Assembly (NCBI GenBank): GCA_020024255.1 | Contig: JAHHTX010000039.1 | Span: forward strand, 1 to 17,290 | Direction of reading: 5' to 3' | Source: Anaerotignum sp. | GTDB taxonomy: Bacteria > Bacillota > Clostridia > Lachnospirales > Anaerotignaceae | Length of the DNA: 17,290 nucleotides | Shown here: piece after piece, positions 1 through 7,942 of the stretch | Layout: each line of letters begins with the position of its first letter | How positions within the stretch are numbered: position 1 is the stretch's first letter | Notes under the pieces: generated by a model | Told to the model about the DNA's origin: nothing | Database searches by the model: none | Seen by the model: the letters and a program-made list of their open reading frames with translations, nothing else | Program-made: the position numbers and the translations under genes

Positions 1-95
1 GTCAAAGCCTTGAATGAAATGAGGCTTTGACGAAGGGGGCGACTTTGTCGACACCCTCAGACCGTACAGCCAAGAAAGGCTGTATGGTCTTTTTT
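1..95 (+). repeat. structured intergenic repeat, left copy (may extend beyond the window)
   Basis: Two hairpins lie in tandem. The first pairs GTCAAAGCCT (1-10) with AGGCTTTGAC (22-31). The second is the terminator at 59-90. Between them, the segment at about 24-58 has the same order of short blocks (TTGACGAA, a G-run, GACTTTGTCGACA, then CT and the hairpin) as the reverse strand of 17160-17230 at the other end of the window, which reads TTGTCGAA, GGG, GGCTTCTTCGACA, CT and a hairpin. The two copies are in opposite orientation. I infer a family of short, non-coding, structured repeats that carry a terminator. The reading frame across 40-95 looks protein-like but is very probably spurious. Confidence 0.45.
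59..95 (+). terminator. rho-independent terminator of an upstream gene outside the window
   Basis: A 13-bp stem pairs AGACCGTACAGCC (59-71) with GGCTGTATGGTCT (78-90), with one G-T pair. The loop is AAGAAA, and a run of T (90-95) follows. It would end a plus-strand transcript entering from the left. No part of that gene is visible. Confidence 0.8.
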
Positions 96-165
96 GTATG
101 TGTTTACATTTTTCTTCTTTTTTTTATCAAATTCGCCTTTTTTCGCCTTCTTAGCGATTTCTTAA

Positions 166-195
166 TTGTAAAACCAAGGAAGGAGTGCATATAAT
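166..195 (+). promoter_or_regulatory. probable sigma-A promoter of the TetR-dehydratase operon
   Basis: A -35 box TTGTAA (166-171) and a perfect -10 box TATAAT (190-195) are separated by 18 bp. Transcription would start at about 202, just before the palindromic operator. The -35 box is weak (4 of 6), as is common for a repressed promoter. Confidence 0.55.
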
Positions 196-203
196 AATAG
201 AAA

Positions 204-221
204 ACAAACTGGTCAGTCTGT
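204..221. promoter_or_regulatory. palindromic operator, probable TetR-family binding site
   Basis: ACAaACTGgtCAGTcTGT is an 18-bp inverted repeat in which seven of nine positions per half-site match. It lies at the predicted transcription start and about 35 bp upstream of the regulator's GTG start. TetR-family repressors usually bind palindromes of this size beside their own gene, so autorepression of the two-gene unit is the simple reading. Binding is inferred, not shown. Confidence 0.6.
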
Positions 222-255
222 ATTTTTGCAAAGCAGGGTCGAATGGGGGGATTTT

Positions 256-903
256 GTGAAAACAGAGTTACATATTATACAAACTGCCTTTCAACTGTTT
301 CTTGGCAAAGGATTTTCCGAAATCTCTACTAATGAAATCATACGGGAGGCAGGGACAACAAAAGGCGGGTTTTATTATTTTTTCAAAAGTCGAGATGATT
401 TGGTTCAGCAAGTCATCGAAAGGTATATCAAGCCATACTACTGCCTGCCTGTTTTGGAAATGGAACGTGTTTTTGCCAAAAAGAAAGAGAATATGCCGAC
501 AAAAGAGTTGCTCTGGAACGGCTATTTTGCACCGCAGCTTTTTGCAGTCTATGAAAATCATATAGAAATGCAGATTCCTTTTCGTGACTTTTATTTTCTT
601 TTATATGAAGGCGTGAAAAAATATGAAACCGTTGCTGCGCTTTTTGCGGAAAACGTGGCAAAAAGGCGTCTGTATCTGAAAAAAATATTGGAACGGGGCA
701 TAGCCTTGGGGGATTTATCTCTGGATACGGAAATCGAAGAATGTGTGACCATGATTCTTGCCATGCAGGACGGTATTCTTGCCCTGCGTATATTAGATCA
801 GGAAATTGATGATGAACAGAAATATAAGTATATGACAGATAGAATCTGTGGAGGAATGTATGGAGAGCAGCTTCACAACGGAGGTGTCAGAAATGCAATA
901 TAA
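256..903 (+). CDS. TetR/AcrR-family transcriptional regulator
   Basis: A predicted DNA-binding repressor of 215 residues, a normal length for the family. The N-terminus has the typical TetR fold: an AFQLFLGKGF helix at about 11-20, then a helix-turn-helix around 24-45 (STNEIIREAGTTKGGFYYFF), followed by the usual KSRDDL stretch. The C-terminal part, from about 60, is the variable ligand-binding and dimerisation domain, and the ligand cannot be read from it. I chose the GTG at 256 because a G-run (245-250) lies five bases upstream and family proteins begin close to this point. A longer TTG start at 226 would place the operator almost against the start codon and has no ribosome site. The gene overlaps the start of the next gene by 11 bases, so it very likely controls that gene and itself. 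Specific ligand or target: unknown. Confidence 0.88.
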   Translation: MKTELHIIQTAFQLFLGKGFSEISTNEIIREAGTTKGGFYYFFKSRDDLVQQVIERYIKPYYCLPVLEMERVFAKKKENMPTKELLWNGYFAPQLFAVYENHIEMQIPFRDFYFLLYEGVKKYETVAALFAENVAKRRLYLKKILERGIALGDLSLDTEIEECVTMILAMQDGILALRILDQEIDDEQKYKYMTDRICGGMYGEQLHNGGVRNAI

Positions 904-3900
904 ACAAAGTCAGACAGATACATATCGTATGGGCATTGATATTGGCTCTACAACCGTAAAGGTTGTTTTGACAGACGATGAAAATGAAATGGTATTCAGT
1001 CGTTACCGCCGTCATTTTTCCGAAATCCAAAAAACCGTAATGGAAATTTTGCAGGAAGCAAAAAATGAACTGGGAAAATGTCAATTTTCTGCCACCATTA
1101 CGGGAAGTGGCGGTGTTGCCCTCGCTGCTGCTTTACAAGTGCCTTTTATCCAAGAGGTTGTCGCAACGGCAAATGCCATCGAAGCCGTTGCACCACAAAC
1201 AGATGTTGCCATTGAACTGGGTGGTGAAGATGCCAAAATCATTTACTTTTCTGGTGGCAATGTGGAGCAGCGGATGAATGGGGTTTGTGCAGGAGGAACC
1301 GGCTCTTTCATCGACCAGATGGCAAGTCTTATGCAGACCGATGCTACAGGGTTAAACGAATATGCAAAAAAATATGAGGTGATTTATCCCATTGCCTCTC
1401 GCTGCGGCGTATTTGCCAAAACGGATATTCAACCCCTCATCAATGAAGGGGCAAAAAAAGAGGATTTGGCAGCATCTATTTTTCAGGCTGTGGTTAATCA
1501 GACCATAGCCGGCCTTGCCTGCGGCAAACCTATTCGAGGGCATGTGGCATTTCTTGGTGGGCCACTCCACTTCCTTTCAGAATTGCGACAGCGTTTTGTC
1601 GAAACGCTGCATTTGACCGAAGAAACGGCACTTCTTCCCGAAAATTCCCATTTGTTTGCAGCTTATGGAACGGCTGTTTCCAATACAGAAGAACCAAGTT
1701 TAGATTTTGACGTGCTTTTGCAGAAATTGCAGCAGGGTGTGGAATTGACAGCAGAAGTACATAGGTTAGAGCCTCTGTTCCATAATGAAAGAGAATATGC
1801 TGCTTTCAAGGAACGCCATGATAAAAATAAAGTGAAAAAACTACCTTTGGCACAGTACAAAGGCGATGCCTTCCTTGGCATTGATGCAGGTTCTACCACA
1901 ACAAAAGTGGCACTGGTCAGCGATAATGGAGAACTTTTGTTTTCCTTCTATGCAGGGAACGAAGGGAACCCTCTGCAAGTCATTATCAAAGCCCTGAATG
2001 AAATGTATGATGCCATGCCGGAAGGTGTTGTCATTCGCAATTCCTGTGTGACAGGATACGGTGAAGGACTCATTAAAGAAGCCCTCATGATGGACTTGGG
2101 TTATATTGAAACCGTTGCCCATTATAAGGCAGCACAGTTCTTTCGCCCCGATGTAGACTTTATTTTGGACATTGGCGGACAGGATATGAAATGTATCCGG
2201 ATTAAAGATGGTGTCATTGATAGTGTCCTGCTCAATGAGGCTTGTTCTTCCGGTTGTGGCTCTTTTATCGAAACTTTTGCCAAATCCTTGGGATACAATG
2301 TAGCGGATTTTGCAAAAATTGCCCTGACAGCAAAAAATCCCATTGACCTTGGTTCCAGATGTACGGTATTTATGAATTCCCGTGTAAAACAGGCACAGAA
2401 AGAAGGGGCAGATGTAGCGGATATTTCCGCAGGTCTTGCCTATTCTGTAATCAAAAATGCACTTTTGAAGGTGATTAAGATTGCGGACCCCAAAGCCATG
2501 GGAAAATCTATGGTGGTACAGGGGGGAACATTCTATAACGATGCGGTTTTGAAGAGCTTTGAACGCATTAGCGGCAGAGAAGCCGTTCGTCCTGATATTG
2601 CAGGCATTATGGGTGCTTTTGGTGCAGGTCTTATTGCAAGGGATAAATATACGGAAGGTCATAAAACTACCTTGATTTCCAGAGAGGAAATGAACCATTT
2701 GCAAATTAAATCTGCTATGGCAAGATGTCAGGGTTGCACCAACCATTGTTTGCTGACCATAAATCGCTTTAATGATGACAGACGTTTTATTACGGGCAAC
2801 CGTTGTGAAAGAGGATTGGGGAAGGAAAAGTCTGCACATACAGCACCAAACCTTTTTGCCTATAAACGCCATAGACTTTTTGATTATGAACCTTTGACAG
2901 AGGCAGAAGCGGTAAGAGGTACGGTGGGTATTCCCCGTGTTCTGAATATGTGGGAGGACTATCCCTTCTGGTTTACCTTTTTTACCAGCCTTGGTTATCG
3001 TGTGGAGCTTTCGCCCTATTCCTCCAAGGAGATTTTTGAAAAGGGGATAGAATCCATTCCCAGTGAATCGGTCTGTTATCCGGCAAAACTGGTACATGGG
3101 CACATTAAGTACCTCATTGAAAAAGGGGTGGATTTCATTTTTTACCCTGGTGTTGCCTATGAAAGACGGGACAGCAGTGCAGCAGACAACAACTTTAATT
3201 GCCCCATTGTGGCATCGTACCATGAAAATATCAAAAATAATATGGAGGAATTGCAGGAGAAAAATGTGCATTTCTGTAACCCTTTTCTGGCATTAGATAA
3301 ACCGAAAACCATTATCAAACGTATGACAGAGGTATTTGTGCCTATGGGTTGCACGCCTTCCCAAATCAAAAAAGCCGTGGAAGCCGGCTGGAAGGAATGG
3401 GGAGAGTTCCGAAAGGATATGCGTAAAAAGGGCGAAGAAACCGTTGCATATTTGCAAGCACATAATATGATCGGTATTGTACTTGGGGGACGTCCTTACC
3501 ATGCAGATTTGGAAATCAACCATGGAATTCCCGAACTCATTGCAGGATATAACATCGGTGTGCTGACAGAGGACAGTGTGGCACATTTGGGCAAAGTAGA
3601 ACGTCCTACCGTAGTGCGTGACCAATGGACATATCACTCCCGCCTTTATGAAGCGGCAGCTTTTGTGAAAACACAGGAAAATCTGGAATTTGTACAGTTA
3701 AATTCCTTTGGTTGCGGATTAGATGCGGTGACAACTGATGAAGTAAAAGCCATTTTAACGGCGGCAGGTAAAATTTACACTGCGCTCAAAATTGACGAAG
3801 TAAACAACTTGGGAGCGGCAAGAATCCGTATCCGTTCCCTTATTGCAGCCATAGAAGATAGAAAAGAAAAGAAAATACAGCCCATACAAGGGAATGCTTC

Positions 3901-5197
3901 TTTGAAACGGGTACTTTTCACCAAGAAAATGCGTAAAGATTATACCATTCTTTGTCCCCAAATGTCACCCATTCATTTTGATATTATGGAGCCTGCTTTC
4001 CGTGCAAGCGGATACAAGCTGGAAGTCATGGCAGCAATGGATAAGACAGCCATTGATACAGGATTGAAATATGTCAATAATGATGCTTGCTATCCTGCCT
4101 TAATTACTATTGGACAGCTGATGAATGGACTTTTGTCCGGAAAGTACGATTTGAATCGGACAGCACTTTTGATTTCCCAGACAGGTGGTGGCTGTCGGGC
4201 GACAAATTATATTTCCTTTATTCGCAAGGCACTGCAAAATGCAGGAATGCCCAATATACCGGTCATTTCCATTAACCCTGCGGGATTGGAGAGAAATCCC
4301 GGTTTCCGCTATGAGCCCAAGATGATACACAGACTGATTCAGGCGATTGTTTATGGTGATACCTTTATGCGTGTGCTGTATCGTGTGCGTCCTTATGAAA
4401 AGGCAAAAGGCTCTGCCAATGCGCTTTATGAAAAATGGAATGGGAAAGTCAAAAGAGATGTGAGCAAAGGAGATAGAAAAACCTTTGAACAAAACATTAC
4501 ACAGATTGTTGCGGATTTTGATCAGCTGCCTATTCATGAAGAGATGAAAAAACCGCGTGTAGGGATTGTGGGAGAAATATTGGTCAAATACCACCCCACG
4601 GCAAATAATGATTTGGTAAACCTTTTGGAACGAGAAGGTGCAGAGGCAGTTGTGCCTGACCTTCTGACCTTTGGCTCATACTGCTGTTATAATGCAACCC
4701 AAAAAGAAAAGTATTTGGGTGGCAGTGCAAAGGTGCGTATGGTATCGGATTTGGTGGAAAAAATCATAGAATATTATAGAAAGCCATTGATAGAGGCATT
4801 GAAAAACAGTAAACGTTTTGACAGCCCCGAAGATATTCGCACCCTTGGGGAATATGCAAAGAAAGTCGTTTCCCTCTGTAACCAGACAGGAGAAGGTTGG
4901 TTCTTGACAGCGGAAATGATAGAATTGATTCATAGCGGTGTTCCGAATATTGTATGTACACAGCCTTTCGGCTGCCTGCCTAACCATGTTGTGGGGAAAG
5001 GTGTCATCAAGGAACTGCGGAAACAATATCCTGTTTCTAATATTGTTGCCATTGACTATGATCCCGGTGCCAGTGAAGTCAACCAGTTGAACCGTATTAA
5101 ACTGATGTTGTCCTCTGCGGAAAAGAATCTGGCAGCAGGAAAGACAGAAATGCCCAAAAAGCAGCATACTGTGTCAAAAGCAGCATTCAGGGTGTAA
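893..5197 (+). CDS. giant 2-hydroxyacyl-CoA dehydratase/activase fusion protein (BadF/BcrA ATPase x2, DUF2229, HgdB-like)
   Basis: A cytoplasmic protein of 1434 residues with four modules. Two ASKHA-type activase ATPase modules begin at about 14 (GIDIGSTTVK) and 329 (GIDAGSTTTK). Each keeps the two cysteines that hold the shared [4Fe-4S] cluster in HgdC-type activases (C132 and C171; C451 and C490). Four cysteines at 612-638 (CxxCxxxC, then one more) follow. Next come a DUF2229 module from about 680 (SESVCYPAKLVHG, NSFGCGLDA) and an HgdB-like module from about 1015 (NNDACYPA, TGGGCRATN, CTQPFGCLPNH). The family is annotated as acyl-CoA dehydratase activase-related. Known relatives use ATP to drive an electron into an iron-sulfur reductase or dehydratase; the substrate here is unknown. 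The ATG at 893 has GGAGG eight bases upstream. The ATG at 860, also with GGAGG, would add 11 residues. The gene is coupled to the TetR gene by overlap. Confidence 0.85.
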   Translation: MQYKQSQTDTYRMGIDIGSTTVKVVLTDDENEMVFSRYRRHFSEIQKTVMEILQEAKNELGKCQFSATITGSGGVALAAALQVPFIQEVVATANAIEAVAPQTDVAIELGGEDAKIIYFSGGNVEQRMNGVCAGGTGSFIDQMASLMQTDATGLNEYAKKYEVIYPIASRCGVFAKTDIQPLINEGAKKEDLAASIFQAVVNQTIAGLACGKPIRGHVAFLGGPLHFLSELRQRFVETLHLTEETALLPENSHLFAAYGTAVSNTEEPSLDFDVLLQKLQQGVELTAEVHRLEPLFHNEREYAAFKERHDKNKVKKLPLAQYKGDAFLGIDAGSTTTKVALVSDNGELLFSFYAGNEGNPLQVIIKALNEMYDAMPEGVVIRNSCVTGYGEGLIKEALMMDLGYIETVAHYKAAQFFRPDVDFILDIGGQDMKCIRIKDGVIDSVLLNEACSSGCGSFIETFAKSLGYNVADFAKIALTAKNPIDLGSRCTVFMNSRVKQAQKEGADVADISAGLAYSVIKNALLKVIKIADPKAMGKSMVVQGGTFYNDAVLKSFERISGREAVRPDIAGIMGAFGAGLIARDKYTEGHKTTLISREEMNHLQIKSAMARCQGCTNHCLLTINRFNDDRRFITGNRCERGLGKEKSAHTAPNLFAYKRHRLFDYEPLTEAEAVRGTVGIPRVLNMWEDYPFWFTFFTSLGYRVELSPYSSKEIFEKGIESIPSESVCYPAKLVHGHIKYLIEKGVDFIFYPGVAYERRDSSAADNNFNCPIVASYHENIKNNMEELQEKNVHFCNPFLALDKPKTIIKRMTEVFVPMGCTPSQIKKAVEAGWKEWGEFRKDMRKKGEETVAYLQAHNMIGIVLGGRPYHADLEINHGIPELIAGYNIGVLTEDSVAHLGKVERPTVVRDQWTYHSRLYEAAAFVKTQENLEFVQLNSFGCGLDAVTTDEVKAILTAAGKIYTALKIDEVNNLGAARIRIRSLIAAIEDRKEKKIQPIQGNASLKRVLFTKKMRKDYTILCPQMSPIHFDIMEPAFRASGYKLEVMAAMDKTAIDTGLKYVNNDACYPALITIGQLMNGLLSGKYDLNRTALLISQTGGGCRATNYISFIRKALQNAGMPNIPVISINPAGLERNPGFRYEPKMIHRLIQAIVYGDTFMRVLYRVRPYEKAKGSANALYEKWNGKVKRDVSKGDRKTFEQNITQIVADFDQLPIHEEMKKPRVGIVGEILVKYHPTANNDLVNLLEREGAEAVVPDLLTFGSYCCYNATQKEKYLGGSAKVRMVSDLVEKIIEYYRKPLIEALKNSKRFDSPEDIRTLGEYAKKVVSLCNQTGEGWFLTAEMIELIHSGVPNIVCTQPFGCLPNHVVGKGVIKELRKQYPVSNIVAIDYDPGASEVNQLNRIKLMLSSAEKNLAAGKTEMPKKQHTVSKAAFRV

Positions 5198-5233
5198 CAT
5201 ACATAAGAAAAGCATAAGAAAAGAGAAAAAAAT

Positions 5234-5272
5234 AAGACCTTGGGGGAAAATTCCCCCAAGGTCTTTATTTTC
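5234..5272. terminator. bidirectional rho-independent terminator between convergent operons
   Basis: The stem AAGACCTTGGGGG (5234-5246) pairs with CCCCCAAGGTCTT (5253-5265). It is followed by TTATTTT on the plus strand and by a T-rich run on the minus strand (A-run at 5225-5232 as written). It ends the dehydratase transcript from the left and the thi transcript from the right. The tenI stop codon overlaps its edge at 5265-5267. Confidence 0.85.
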
Positions 5273-5870
5273 GCAAATGTTCCCGTATTTCTTCCAAATA
5301 AGCAGACGGATTCTCAGAAACCATAAATCCACTCATCAGACAGACACCCATTGCTCCCTGCTTGCAGGCAGAAAGTGCATTTTTGCTGTTAATCCCACCA
5401 AGGGCATAGACAGGTATGGATACTGCACTGCAAACTTCCTGTAAAAAGTGCAGTCCTCGTGGAGGAACACCCTTTTTACAGTCTGTAGGGAAAACGTGTC
5501 CTGCTGTGATGTAGGTACACCCCAATTTTTTCGCCTCCAAAGCCTCCTCTATGGAGTGGCAGGACGCACCCAGTATGGAAAATTTCTCTTTTTCCTCTTG
5601 GGTCATCTGCCGTAGTACAGGAAGTGGCAGATGAATTGCCTTTGCACCAAGGGAAATGGCTACATCATAAAAGCGGTGAAGGATACACAAAACGCCGGTT
5701 TTTTCGCAAATTTCCAATACTTCTTTTGCAAGGGTATGGTACTCTTCTTTGGATAAATCCTTTTCTCTTAGTATAATACCATCTACACCTGCTTGTGCTG
5801 TGGCTTTTATTTGGGCAAGGAAATCCCCTTTACAAAGAGAACGATTGGAAACACAGATTACTTTATACAT
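5265..5870 (-). CDS. tenI: thiazole tautomerase TenI (ThiE-like fold)
   Basis: A 201-residue TIM-barrel protein of the ThiE/TenI family. It resembles TenI more than thiamin-phosphate synthase. The segment AGHVFPTDCKKG (123-134) matches the TenI pattern GHVFETDCKKG, including the histidine (H125 here) that is catalytic in the Bacillus enzyme. The ThiE pattern INDR, which binds pyrophosphate, is replaced by LHRFYD (64-69). TenI converts the ThiG product into the aromatic thiazole carboxylate phosphate tautomer. The ATG at 5870 overlaps the thiH stop by eight bases, so translation is probably coupled. The open frame extends upstream to 6059, but that part lies inside thiH and is not expected to be protein. 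An automatic pipeline may call it ThiE; a dual role cannot be excluded. Confidence 0.82.
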   Translation of the reverse strand: MYKVICVSNRSLCKGDFLAQIKATAQAGVDGIILREKDLSKEEYHTLAKEVLEICEKTGVLCILHRFYDVAISLGAKAIHLPLPVLRQMTQEEKEKFSILGASCHSIEEALEAKKLGCTYITAGHVFPTDCKKGVPPRGLHFLQEVCSAVSIPVYALGGINSKNALSACKQGAMGVCLMSGFMVSENPSAYLEEIREHLRK

Positions 5871-7116
5871 AGAGATAGTCGTTGAGGACAGGCTGTAAGC
5901 CTTCTTTTTCAATGTCCTCGTACATTTTTTGGAAGCAACGGCTATCGTTGATTTCAAATTGCTCGTCGCCTTCTTCGTTTTCGGATTCTTTACCGGTATA
6001 TTTGCTTTCATGGTCGCCAATTCCTGTGGAAACCCCTGCGGAAACCTTTGTAGCGGCAATTTTTACGATACCGTCACGGAATTCTGCACTTTCTCTGGAG
6101 GAAACGGTAATCCCTACAAAAGGCAGGAAGATGCGGTATGCACAAAGTACCTGACAAAGCTGTGTTTCGCCTACATCAAGCGGATTGATTTTATCATTGT
6201 TGATGATAGGACGAAGTCTTGGACATGACAAGGACATTTCCGCAGAAGGATATTTCCGTTGCAGGTGGTAAACGTGAAGAGCACTGGCAAGGGCATCTTT
6301 TCGGAAGTCGGAAAGACCCAAAAGAGCAGAGAATGCCACACCTCTCATTCCTCCACGAAGTGCCCGTTCTTGTGCATCGAAACGGTAGGGCCATACACGC
6401 TTATGTCCCATAAGGTGGAGTGTTTCGTATTTGTCGGTATCGTATGTTTCCTGAAAAACGGTTACATAGTCTGCACCACATTCATGAAGATAGCGGTATT
6501 CATCGGTATTTACAGGATAGATTTCAAGACCAACCATGCGGAAATATTTCCGTGCCAGTTTGCAGGCTTCCCCAATGTATTTTACATCGCTCATGGTGCG
6601 GCTTTCTCCTGTCAGAATCAGGATTTCTTCCATACCACTGTCTGCAATAATCTTCATTTCATGTTCAATCTGTTCCATATTCAGTTTCATACGTTTGATG
6701 TGGTTATAGCAGTTAAAACCACAGTAGATACAGTAGTTTTCACAGTAGTTCGCAATGTAAATGGGGGTAAAGAGATATACCGTATTCCCAAAGTGTTTCT
6801 TTGTTTCCATATGTGCCTTTTGTGCCATTTTCTCTAGGAAAGGCTGTGCTGCCGGAGAAAGAAGTGCTTTGAAATCTTCTACAGTGCAGGTGTCATGCTC
6901 CAAAGCTGCCATTACATCTGCTGCTGTATATTTTTCATAATCGTAGGCATTTACTTCGGACATGACCTTTTCGCAGACGTCGGACGAAATAATTTCCATA
7001 TCCGGCAGATATTCCATATGGTTTTTTCTGCTGGAAGGGTCTGTTTCCAGACGATGCTTTTTTTCCAGTGCTTCAGGGGACAGAAATGCGGAGTCTACTA
7101 AAAATTGATTTTCCAT
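5863..7116 (-). CDS. thiH: 2-iminoacetate synthase ThiH (radical SAM)
   Basis: Cleaves tyrosine by radical SAM chemistry to give dehydroglycine (2-iminoacetate) for thiazole formation by ThiG; anaerobes use this instead of the oxygen-dependent ThiO. The radical SAM motif CxxxCxxC is at C125-C129-C132 (CENYCIYCGF), in a protein of 417 residues. That is longer than the classical enzyme of about 375, because some 45 residues precede the usual start near VMSEVNAYDY. The ATG at 7116 has a GGAGGG site ten bases upstream, and no ribosome site precedes the internal ATG at residue 34, so the longer form is preferred. A stretch near the C-terminus (about 375-395) is rich in acidic residues. It lies 27 bases after thiG and overlaps tenI by eight bases. 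Confidence 0.95.
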   Translation of the reverse strand: MENQFLVDSAFLSPEALEKKHRLETDPSSRKNHMEYLPDMEIISSDVCEKVMSEVNAYDYEKYTAADVMAALEHDTCTVEDFKALLSPAAQPFLEKMAQKAHMETKKHFGNTVYLFTPIYIANYCENYCIYCGFNCYNHIKRMKLNMEQIEHEMKIIADSGMEEILILTGESRTMSDVKYIGEACKLARKYFRMVGLEIYPVNTDEYRYLHECGADYVTVFQETYDTDKYETLHLMGHKRVWPYRFDAQERALRGGMRGVAFSALLGLSDFRKDALASALHVYHLQRKYPSAEMSLSCPRLRPIINNDKINPLDVGETQLCQVLCAYRIFLPFVGITVSSRESAEFRDGIVKIAATKVSAGVSTGIGDHESKYTGKESENEEGDEQFEINDSRCFQKMYEDIEKEGLQPVLNDYLYV

Positions 7117-7143
7117 GATATATATTCCCTCCTTTTCATCTCT

Positions 7144-7917
7144 TTAATCTCTCAAAAATCCTGTAAGGGGGTCAGATGCTGATGCACCTCTTGCAAGAAC
7201 CCGTCCAAGACGGGACAGATATGCTTTTCTTCCGGCTTCGATTGCCTGTTTGAAGGCAGATGCCATAAGAGGCAGGTCGCCGGCTGTTGCAAGAGCAGTA
7301 TTTGCCATAATGGCTGCGGCACCCATTTCCATGGCTTCACAAGCCTGAGAAGGTCTGCCGATACCTGCATCTACAATAATGGGCAGGTCCATTTCGTCAA
7401 TCAGTATTTGGATAAATTCACGTGTGGCAAGTCCTTTGTTGGAACCGATGGGAGATGCAAGAGGCATGATAGATGCTGCCCCTGCATTTGCAAGGTCACG
7501 GGCAACATTCAAATCGGGATACATATAAGGCATAACAATGAAGCCTTCCTTTGCCAAAATTTCTGTTGCCTTGATGGTTTCCATATTGTCGGGAAGGAGA
7601 TACTTTGTATCACGCATGATTTCAATTTTTACAAAATCCCCACAGCCCAATTCTCTTGCAAGACGGGCAATTCGTACGGCTTCTTCTGCAGTTCTGGCAC
7701 CGGAAGTGTTGGGAAGAAGGGTAACGCCTTCGGGAATGTAGTCCAAAATGCTTTCATGTTCCTTTGTATTGGCACGGCGTACTGCCAATGTAATGATTTC
7801 TGCGCCGGCATCTTTTACGGCAGCCTCAATGAGTTTCATGGAGTATTTGCCGGAGCCTAATATAAATCTTGAGTTAAATTCATGTCCGCCAATAATGAGT
7901 TTGTCTTCTTTTTCCAT
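7144..7917 (-). CDS. thiG: thiazole synthase ThiG
   Basis: Forms the thiazole phosphate ring from deoxyxylulose 5-phosphate, the ThiH product and the sulfur carried by ThiS. It has 257 residues, the normal length. It starts with the typical IGGHEFNSRFILGSGKY and keeps the Schiff-base lysine in FVKIEI (K97). The phosphate-binding end of the barrel follows (DAGIGRPSQACEAMEMG, then MANTALATAGD). A ribosome site GAGGG sits seven bases before the ATG. It lies between thiF and thiH in one co-directional unit behind the TPP riboswitch. Confidence 0.96.
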   Translation of the reverse strand: MEKEDKLIIGGHEFNSRFILGSGKYSMKLIEAAVKDAGAEIITLAVRRANTKEHESILDYIPEGVTLLPNTSGARTAEEAVRIARLARELGCGDFVKIEIMRDTKYLLPDNMETIKATEILAKEGFIVMPYMYPDLNVARDLANAGAASIMPLASPIGSNKGLATREFIQILIDEMDLPIIVDAGIGRPSQACEAMEMGAAAIMANTALATAGDLPLMASAFKQAIEAGRKAYLSRLGRVLARGASASDPLTGFLRD

Positions 7918-7942
7918 TTTCGTTCCCTCTTTCTGTTATTTT

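Noticed and set aside
1841..3271. A 476-codon open frame on the minus strand
   Set aside because: It lies wholly inside the dehydratase/activase gene, has no family motifs, and its composition (many Cys, His, Phe) is typical of the antisense of a real gene.
5871..6059. N-terminal extension of tenI by 63 codons
   Set aside because: This stretch is the coding region of thiH in another frame. The sequence is Lys/Thr/Ser-rich with no family match, and the family start MYKVICVSN fits the ATG at 5870.
6259..6837. A 192-codon open frame on the plus strand
   Set aside because: It is antisense to the conserved core of thiH, including the radical SAM cysteine motif, and has no features of its own.
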